Source of the DNA: Hypomyces perniciosus
Taxonomy: Eukaryota; Ascomycota; Sordariomycetes; Hypocreales; Hypocreaceae
Direction: 5' to 3'
Assembly (NCBI GenBank): GCA_008477525.1
Contig: SPDT01000007.1
Location: 5,084,001-5,148,000, forward strand
Length of the DNA stretch: 64,000 bases
In this document: positions 56,150 to 64,000 of the stretch, piece by piece
Position numbering within the stretch: position 1 is the first letter of the stretch
Layout: each line of letters begins with the position of its first letter
Translations under genes and position numbers: made by a program
Notes under the pieces: model-generated
Databases searched by the model: none
What the model was told of the DNA's origin: nothing
The model's input: only the letters and a program-made list of their open reading frames with translations

Positions 56150-59100
56150 GTTGATGGATCGGTGATACGGAAACGACGAATTCGTTACTGAAGATGTTCG
56201 GGGATCGTTCAGGCTTTGGATATTATTATCGGCTGCAACAAGTTGTGTTATTAGAGAAACATCAGGAAATGGCAGTGCGGCCCGGATCCGAGGCCACTCG
56301 TGAGATGAGAGAGACCAGTGCGAGTTGCAAAGTAAACAATGGGCGTACTTACCAATTATTAACTGTGAGCTGTACAGATGATATGCACAGAAGAGCGAGA
56401 GACGGGAAAGGAATAAACGAATGGAAAAGGGCTCAACGACTCGTAGCGAGGGAGATGGCAGGCAGGAAAAGGAAAAGAAGAAGCAATCAAGAAGGAGGAG
56501 GCATGTTGCAAAATGATGTTTTATTATTATTAGGGGCCGGGGAGACGGACGAAGGATACTACGGAGCTCCGGCACAGTGCCCCCAGAAAAAGCAGAGGCC
56601 AGGGCGTGGCGGGAATTCAGAGTCGAGACTCCAGCTTGGGAACGCCCAGCCAATAACAAACCAGCCGAAGAGCTAGCTTCAGTATGCGGATTAGCGCCAT
56701 GCCGTGTTTGCGCCACTGAACGCCATCTACTCCGTAGGCTTTGGAGAATGGGCCCGAGGAGGATCTGCTTTGGTCACTCTCACCACAGAGAAAGGGAAAA
56801 AAACTAACCACCGGAGAGACCCTGGCCCGCCCAGCTGCAGGCGACATTGAAACACCCATCCGCTAATAATGCTACTGTACTTCGTACCTGCTAAGCAGTA
56901 GTAGTACTCCGTACTAGAAGGCTGACTTGTGCTGGAGAGACGGCCGGTTGCCCCTATTGCCAGCAGTAGTATTTGGGAATGGGAAATGACCTAGAAAGGT
57001 CCAAGACAAATAAAAAAAAATCCATCTCTGTGTGCTCCGTACGAAGTACAACAAAGCAAGTCCCACTCTCGTATCATGGCCAAGAGGCATCATGTGTGCA
57101 TTCCATGGAGCATGCGGAGACATGCTCCGTACTTGTATGGTACGACTAGTACTCCGTACTCCGTACCTCGTACATTATTACGTTGATGCTCTCTCGAATC
57201 TGCATTACGAGGTGACTCCAACTCCACTCCACTTCACCACCACAAACTACACAAAGTGCCTCTGGATTAAATGTGCGCCGCATCTGCGCCGTTCGTATTC
57301 TATGCATGAAAATGGAGAACGGGCACTATCTATCGCGTGCAGATGTGATGAAGTAGTATCTTGCTCCGCACACTAAGAAAAGTATCAACAAGGGGTCCTG
57401 AGGAATGGTGACGTTGATACGGCTCGACAAACTGCATACGAGTCTTTGGAGCTCCGTCACAAGCAATGGAACGAAAAAAATGCGAGGGGTTTCACAGATC
57501 GGATTCGTATACGGAGTAAACGGGCAGGTAGTAAGTACTCATTCGTACCAAGCTAACAGATCTACAATCCACGGACAATTTTGTGTATCCTTGCACCTGG
57601 GGAAACGATCTCCCAGATGTACCTCCGGGTAGTACTGATTACGTGTCATACCATTGAAACATGCATCATGTACATAAAAGCTCCATTCCGACCTCCCTGA
57701 TACGGACAACAATCCCTGGGTCGCATCCAGAGGGGAAAACCAACCACTTTTTTGTGCAGGATGCGGTCAACCACGAGTCCGCGTGTTCTCGGTCCACAGG
57801 TATTTATGTCCATATTTTCTATGTAAAAAGGAAAATAATGCCTGATACTGGAGCCTCGAGCCAAAATTGAACATGAAGGGACCACGATAGCGCAGGTCGG
57901 CCCAAATTATAACATTTTGCGGGATGGACTTTGGTGTTGAAGTAGTAATCGGAGTTCTCCGTATCTAGGCCAATGATACCGTATTCGTCAACAATGGGTC
58001 GACATCAAAGACGGGGGGGGCAGCTCTTTTTTTAGACCAGCAGCTCACAAACACATAAACCGAAGGTCGCGTATTTGACTTTACAGGCTTCCGTTTAGCT
58101 TGATGACTGGCTTGCCATGATTCTCAGGGGCTGTAATGGCGTCTCAGCCTCTATCTCGTTCGTTCGTTCGAGTAGTACTCCATATTACATATAATACCCT
58201 TTGCCATATCTTCAGAAACACAATCATATGTTATACTTTGTACATACTTTGTCGATCACTGCCAAGTCAGCCAAAAGAGAGTCCTCCTCGGCCAAGATTG
58301 TGATAGTCATTTGTTGGGAGAGACGTGGCGGCGGACGATGGTATGTATCATATCAGCCCGAGTGCCGTGTCTGCGACCTGCATGAAGGTTGTTTTACCTG
58401 ACTTTTCAACCGGAGCTTGAGCTTTCTTGTACATCCGGAGGCCTTTTCTGGTATTATTCGATTGACAAACATCATGGATGACAGCAAGAAACATGATGTG
58501 ACACCCATGCTGGACAGGGAAGATTTGTGTCCATTTTGCCATGTGCATTGTGCCTTCGAGATTCGGAGTACGAAGTACAGAGTACCTTTACTACATCGAA
58601 CCCCGAAAACGTCTTATGTAGAGATCTCCCCGCCACGTCAGGTAGGTAAAACCAGTCGGAGTCAAAGGAGGAGCCATACTCGTAATGTTCCGCCACCAAG
58701 TGAACCCTTACACTGTCTATTCCAGCCCTGTCGGATACAAACATCATGAGCAGGTATGCCCCCATCTGCCGAAGTCTCCAACATAGAAACAAAAATCTCG
58801 GGGTCCGCCATTTTTGAGCCTCGCCAAGGACGCCACCTTATTCTAGGAGATCGGTACTACTAGTATATCCAGATGTGTAAAAGACTTGCACTCAACTAAA
58901 TGCAAGACGATGAGAATGGAAGACTAGTGTTCAAGGCAGTACTGCAAGGAAGCAATGCTACGTGTTGATTGACAGTCATGTCAAACTCCACCGTAATAAC
59001 ATTATTAACAAGGGTGCGTTCTTCAAGTCAGATTGGCATTTGATGATGATCTTCGAGAAGAATTCCAATATATTATGTCGCTGCCAGAGGCCTTCTGCTC

Positions 59101-59574
59101 GAATGGACCCAAACCAAGATTACATAACCTTGTTGAACTCGGAATGGCAAATGGTCCACCATCTTTCCTAGCTACGGCCCACTTTATCCCGCCGCTTCTC
59201 TGATAAGTGAGCTCAATGGATATTATTAAGACAGCAGCTAATATTGTCCATATCGTCTTGGCAATGGGCAAACCTCATTATGACCATGACAAACTCTGTT
59301 CCTTGGCTTTGCAAGCACACGTCAGTATCTTTGCTATGACCGTCCATCATTACAGTTATTATTTCCGAGACGCCGGGCATCATACATAGCTATCCTGCAC
59401 ACGCATCTACAAATAGTAGTATACCCAGACTCCTCGATTGGTCCCACTCTTGATTCCACCCCTAGGCAAGGGGTCCGAGAGCTTCCGCAGGGATACAACC
59501 AGCTGTGCTGCTCCGCCGCCTCGCGACAACGATTCAAACACGCATGAGAGCTATTGCATCCCTCACATGGCTGA
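56150..59574. other. 3.4 kb gene-free region with the densest TACTCCGTA motifs
   Basis: The left part (56400-56520) is purine-rich, i.e. CT-rich on the strand of the wall-protein gene, and is probably its promoter/leader. Exact TACTCCGTA or TACGGAGTA copies lie at 56728, 56905, 57150, 57157 and 57510, with many near copies. No protein-like frame and no RNA gene found. Confidence 0.55.
57150..57165. repeat. Two overlapping TACTCCGTA motifs
   Basis: TACTCCGTACTCCGTA reads as two 9-mers sharing TA, flanked by GCTCCGTAC and ACCTCGTAC near copies. It looks like the seed of a 7-bp tandem repeat. Confidence 0.85.
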
Positions 59575-60418
59575 ATGGCGCCAGTGGTGAACCAGGACCA
59601 GGACCATGTGTCAGGCGGCTTCACAAACGGGATATTACCGCCCATTGAGTCAGCTGCAGCCCAGTCCAGACTCTTGACGAGGGAGCCCGAGTCGTATCTG
59701 TTGCCAAACAACAATGATAAACGCAATCACGGCCCCAACGACGACCATGCGGCATCCAACGATATAGCCTCCTCCACGACCTCACCTATCTCTGTTACAT
59801 CGCCGCCATATTGGCTCAACCCGAATTCACACCAACGAAGCACCTCGAGCCTGTCTGCCGAATCTATCCTCCCGATTGGGGTCATAACGCTCCGCGACAA
59901 TGACACCAACGATGACGATCGAAGCAATGCATGTTGGGCAAAGAGCGTGGAAATCATCGACTACACTATGGTGAACGGTGGTGGCCCCAACATTGGCGCA
60001 TTCGTGGTCTGGAATGTTAGAGTCGAAACGCTGAGCGTAAGTTCCTGTGCCAGACCAGGTCCTAACATCTGCCATGTCTCTCCTCACTTATTAACCATCA
60101 TGTCTAGGGAAGCTATATGAATATTCGAAAGCGATACTCCGAGTTTGATGATTTCCGACGGAAGCTGATCGTCTCCTTCCCGAACTTTACGGCGGCCGTG
60201 CCGGAGCTGCCACCTAAGAGCGTGATATTCAAGTTCCGGCCAAACTTTTTGGAGAAGCGGCGCGCAGGACTACAATATTTTCTCAAGTACGATGACCTCC
60301 TGCCCCTTATGCTCTCAACTAGTGATTTGGGTGGTTCTAACCATTTCGCTACAGCTGTATACTATTAAACCCGGAGTTCTCGGGGTCACCGGTGCTGAAG
60401 GAATTCTTGTTCGCGTAG
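59575..60418 (+). CDS. PX domain protein, YPT35-like
   Basis: Three exons (59575-60036, 60108-60286, 60355-60418; introns 71 and 68 nt) give 234 aa. The first 95 residues are Ser/Asn/Pro-rich and disordered. The PX domain (about 100-234) contains WAKSVEIIDYTMVN, the junction VRVETLS|GSYMNIRKRYSEFDDFRRKL with the phosphoinositide-binding RKRYSEF, then LPPKSVIFKFRPNFLEKRRAGLQYFL|NCILLNPEFSGSPVLKEFLFA-end. That C-terminus is typical of Ypt35, which in yeast sits on endosomes and vacuoles through PI3P and recruits Vps13. Whether a Vps13-binding motif is present in the N-terminus is not clear to me. Confidence 0.88.
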
Positions 60419-61723
60419 TGAGGTGTTTTTTTTTTTGTCTCCTCGGGTACTTCTTGGCTGTTCAAGTGTTGGGCATCATAGCAGCATCCACGTGCATACA
60501 CATGATGGTTTGGCTGGATGGACTTTGTATTTCCGTTTTGGGCACAACTTCGCCGCGCCGCAAGACATGCGCACGCAAAGGTGGCGCGGCTTGCAACAAA
60601 AAAACCTGTTTACATGGCAAGGAGTCGGGATATTCATGATAATGATAGTGGGAATCAACATGGCTATGCGCTACTCGTATATGTCCTCGAGCAATACGAA
60701 GCTGCCGGTCTGACTTGCGGAAACGAGAAGTTTCCTAGATTGGTGCGAACCATCGACATCACTGCCCCGTAGACATAGCCTTGCCGCATAGCCAGATCGT
60801 ATAACGAGTAATAGGTACATGCCGTGTTTGATCGGCCGTCTTGTGAGGTGGGCTCGACAAGATATCAGAGCGTCTTGGGTATTACACGGGTTCACATTGA
60901 AACTTCTGGGCATCCCACCCCGTACGTTATCATGTCCCATAAAGGCTTGGCAACACACAAATCGTTGGTCGACATCATCTCAACGAAAAACACAGCATTC
61001 TGATTGTCTCGCTTGGGTTGGCTGTTTGGGTCTGCTCCGCCTCAATATTACTACCAAAAGTCTCGGCTATCCGCCGACAAAACAGCCACCACACCAACAC
61101 ACTTTGTCTTGGCGGACACCTATTCGGTTCCGAGGGTCCGCACAGGTCGGGAAATAGACTTGCGAGTTGTAATACTAATACTGCGTTGATGCCGCAACAT
61201 TGTGGCATTCTTGACCCTGGCGTCACTCCTCCCCCCCCCCGTTTATTACTCCATATTTAAGTCATATTTAAGTGAGAGTGCTTTGTATCTAAGTCTGGGA
61301 ATTTCAGGGGCCTAGGTCAACCAGCCACCGATCAACGTCCGTTATCCTCCGATTCCTAAACTAAACTTTAAAAGACGATCCTTTACGAGTACGGAGTGGT
61401 CTCTCTGACATCATATGTATGGCTCACCGTACCATTCCCAACTCACCCCTGCAGTCGCTGAATTCTCGGCTTATGGAAATTCTCCGCTAGACTTTGAGGG
61501 GTGTTGATTCTACGTCGAGACCTTGTCCCGACCAATCCGGACTGTTATATATCTTCACTTCTTCACTTCACTCAACATCTCTTTTCAAACGGCCGGATCG
61601 ACTGGACACATCATATTGGCGACTTCAGATAGACATCCCGCCACTTATGCAACCCCGCAGCAATAGTCTCCTACGGGAGGGCCCGGACGTCATAGTACGG
61701 CAATTATATGCTACTGCGAGACT
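60419..61723. other. Intergenic region, no gene seen
   Basis: 3' region of the PX gene and promoter of the IQ-motif gene. A poly-T tract at 60426-60437 and a poly-C tract near 61230. No gene recognised. Confidence 0.5.
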
Positions 61724-63460
61724 ATGTCCGCCTTCAGCTTCACCTCTAGCTTCAGGACCCTCGCCCACTGTCCAGCAGCAAAAACACAGGAGTATATGGA
61801 TTCGCTCATACCACCATCGCTGGACGAGTTTGAGCACATAGCTCATGTTCAGGAGGAAAGGGAGGAGGAGATCAGACGCCGGGCCAAGGAACAAAAACGA
61901 CGGTCGCACCAAGAACAACGTCAGAGCTTTCAGTCAGATGGGCTGGATGAGAGGGCCGATGCAGCCCGCGTGATCCAGAAGACGTTTCGTGGATATCGCG
62001 CGCGGAGGGAGATGAGCGGTCTTACCTTGGATCCGAGCACAAGATGGGTCACAGCGATTCGCGAGGCGCAATTCCGTGAAACCACGAGACCTCGTGGCCG
62101 ATCGCTTTCCGATGTGCCGAGTCAGGACAATTTAACGCTTGGGGATTCAGAGGACTTCCGATCCTCAACTGCGCGTCTGAACTGGAAGAAGGTGAGCATG
62201 ATTGCGCGGCGGGCCGGACGTGATGACGACGAGGAGGAGCCCGACTCTGACACTTCGTTAGAGTCAGGGGGGTTGTCGCCAAAGGAGAAGGAAGAGAGAA
62301 GAAAACTGCGCGAGAAGGCCAATGCCCAACGACGCCAAACTGCACTCACACTTGGGTTACAATACTGGCTTGAGATAGTCGATCAGAAACATCGGTATGG
62401 AACCAATTTACGCATGTACCACGAAGAGTGGAGGAAGGCCGAGACCAACGAGAATTTCTTCTACTGGCTCGATTATGGGGAGGGGAGGTACATCTCGCTG
62501 GACACATGTCCACGAGAGAGACTTGAAAGGGATCAGGTTCGTTACCTTTCGCGGGAGGAGCGCCAATACTATCTCGTCGCAGTGGACGATCGGGGTAGAT
62601 TATGCTGGGCCAAGAATGGCGAACCTATCGACACATCGGACAAGTATAGGGATAGCATCTACGGTATCGTACCAGTAGATGATCCCGCGCCTGTGTATCG
62701 CCCGGCAACTCAGCATTCAAAGTCCTACTCCGCGTCGACGAGCGATAGAACGTCGAGTACCTCGGCATCCGGTACGGATTCCAAACGCGAGCGAGATCAC
62801 GGTGCGAAATATGTAGCCCAAACAACAAGCGAAGAGCCGCATGGTATTAAGAAAGTGAGGCAAATATCTGCCACGACCGCTTTCAACAAACTCCTGCGCA
62901 AAGCCGTCAAGGACGGCACATGGATCTTCGTCGCCGACACATCATTCCGGCTGTACGTTGGTATTAAGCAAGCCGGGGCCTTCCAGCACTCATCATTCCT
63001 CCAAGGGGGGCGGATCTCTGCTGGGGGTCTCATCAGCATCAAGGAGGGGAAGCTCACATTTCTGTCGCCACTGAGCGGACACTATCGTCCACCAACCTCC
63101 AACTTTCGAGCCTTTGTCAGGAGCCTCAAGGACGAAGGTGTAGATGTGGGCCATGTGCCTATATCAAAGGCATATGCCGTCTTGCTAGGCATGGAGACGT
63201 ATACAAAGACGCGCCAAATGGGCGTTGATCTAATGCACAAGATGATCCATCGAAAGGACAAAATGGTCCACCCCAAAGAGCTGAAGAGGCGGGAGGAAGA
63301 GGAGAAGGACAAAAGCAAGAGCGCCGAGAAAGAAAGACAGGTCCTAGCGAAAGAAAGGGAAGAGGAAGAAGCCGAAAAGCGTGCGAATCGGTCAGCATTG
63401 AGGGCCATGCAGAAATTACATCTTGTACCGTCCAGAGACAGGCAACATGACGATGGATGA
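61724..63460 (+). CDS. IQ calmodulin-binding motif protein (IQM-like)
   Basis: Open frame of 578 aa from the ATG at 61724; the first 20 residues are doubtful, and an upstream ATG at 61647 in another frame could be joined by a small intron, so the N-terminus is uncertain. One IQ motif (about 80-98, AARVIQKTFRGYRARREM) should bind calmodulin. The core (about 200-500) is the part shared with plant IQM proteins: QYWLEIVDQKHRYGTNLRMY, NFFYWLDYGEGRYISLD and RYLSREERQYYLVAVDD; then GTWIFVADTSFRLYVGIKQ, FQHSSFLQGGRISAGGLI and GKLTFLSPLSGHYRPP. The C-terminus is a long charged helix rich in Lys and Glu, perhaps a coiled coil. A Ca2+/calmodulin role is likely from the family. Confidence 0.85.
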   Translation: MSAFSFTSSFRTLAHCPAAKTQEYMDSLIPPSLDEFEHIAHVQEEREEEIRRRAKEQKRRSHQEQRQSFQSDGLDERADAARVIQKTFRGYRARREMSGLTLDPSTRWVTAIREAQFRETTRPRGRSLSDVPSQDNLTLGDSEDFRSSTARLNWKKVSMIARRAGRDDDEEEPDSDTSLESGGLSPKEKEERRKLREKANAQRRQTALTLGLQYWLEIVDQKHRYGTNLRMYHEEWRKAETNENFFYWLDYGEGRYISLDTCPRERLERDQVRYLSREERQYYLVAVDDRGRLCWAKNGEPIDTSDKYRDSIYGIVPVDDPAPVYRPATQHSKSYSASTSDRTSSTSASGTDSKRERDHGAKYVAQTTSEEPHGIKKVRQISATTAFNKLLRKAVKDGTWIFVADTSFRLYVGIKQAGAFQHSSFLQGGRISAGGLISIKEGKLTFLSPLSGHYRPPTSNFRAFVRSLKDEGVDVGHVPISKAYAVLLGMETYTKTRQMGVDLMHKMIHRKDKMVHPKELKRREEEEKDKSKSAEKERQVLAKEREEEEAEKRANRSALRAMQKLHLVPSRDRQHDDG

Positions 63461-64000
63461 GGAGAAAAGGTCATCGAGATGTTGTGGATTTTGTGCCTAA
63501 TATACCCATATACTCTGAGCAAGAACATAGAATTGGCTCTTTGAAGAACGCACAAATATTGAAACAAGCGTATATTAGCAACAGTACCTGCCAGGACGGC
63601 ACTATTCCTGTGATATGTCGATCTTCTGAAGTTGAAGAAGTTGCGAAATTTGGTTGATTTAGGGTAACATCCTGTATTTGAGATCAAGAAAGCGACTGAC
63701 CAAAAGCCGCATGCGGAACGCGTGGTTCGTGCTGAGGTACCCCCCAAATTGGGTCCCTCCTGCCCCGGAAGGGAAGCTGAGCGCCTGTAGACTCGCCGAA
63801 CACGTCCACTGTAAGATGTTCACGGAGGGTTCAAAGTCCCAGTGGGCAGCCACCAACACCCCCTAAAAATCAATGACTCGCAGGCGCTATTATAGTGCCT
63901 GGAGCCTGTACGGCGGCATCAACGTGGGCAGGTCGCACAAAACAATCAGGTCAACATCGAGCAAACATCGAGGCAACGCGTGTCCCGACAGCGACGACGA
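63461..64000. other. 3' flank of IQ-motif gene to window end, no gene seen
   Basis: No supported reading frame. A gene could start beyond the window edge. Confidence 0.5.

Noticed and set aside
1..64000. CRISPR arrays
   Set aside because: No regularly spaced direct repeats; the genome is eukaryotic.

Overview
The window is nuclear DNA of a filamentous ascomycete, most likely a sordariomycete of the order Hypocreales. The grounds are dense genes with short (about 50-150 nt) GT-AG introns carrying CTAAC/CTGAC-like branch sites, CT-rich promoters, eukaryotic tRNA genes (tRNA-Asp GTC and two tRNA-Ser AGA), and a typical set of fungal housekeeping proteins. The order is inferred from protein style and intergenic repeats, not proven. 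I rebuilt exon structures by hand, using conserved motifs on both sides of each junction and reading-phase arithmetic.

Layout. 1-9.5 kb: the 3' part of a Ser/Pro-rich coiled-coil protein with repeated FFYA motifs, a DnaJ/DnaJ-X co-chaperone, a fungal NRS/ER-like dehydrorhamnose enzyme with a GC-AG intron, and squalene synthase (ERG9) ending in RDEL. 9.5-16.7 kb: a secreted subtilisin-type protease, a 2.5 kb non-coding gap, a small secreted acidic protein with Kex2 sites, and a second 2.8 kb gap; both gaps carry TACTCCGTA motifs. 16.7-33.9 kb: an F-box-like protein, GPI mannosyltransferase I (GPI14), TRAX (with an 18-nt microexon), an esterase-713-like protein that seems to lack its nucleophile and has a 450-residue disordered tail, a fungal Ada-type regulator, a CCC1/VIT1 transporter, a small two-span membrane protein with an Arg-rich tail, a ZZ/EF-hand protein and RCF1.

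34-41.6 kb: the TLDc protein RTC5 with a myristoylation-type N-terminus, a gene-poor stretch holding a possible relic coding region, a tRNA-Asp and an unrecognised four-exon secreted protein, then a SWC3-like subunit. 42.7-54.4 kb: an ABHD12-like hydrolase with an 8-nt microexon, two identical tRNA-Ser genes, N-myristoyltransferase, an alpha/beta hydrolase whose start codon appears split by an intron, SWP1 of oligosaccharyltransferase, glutaminyl-peptide cyclotransferase and a choline/ethanolamine phosphotransferase. 55.4-64 kb: a GPI-anchored Cys-rich wall protein, a 3.4 kb repeat-bearing gap, a YPT35-like PX protein and an IQM-like IQ-motif protein.

Most genes are unrelated core functions. 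Several serve the secretory pathway and lipid modification (GPI14, SWP1, NMT, CPT/EPT, QC, ERG9), but I see no sign of co-regulation, no polyketide or peptide synthase cluster, no recognisable transposon and no CRISPR. The accessory part is the set of orphan secreted proteins at 13.4 and 38 kb, the protease, and the gaps around them.
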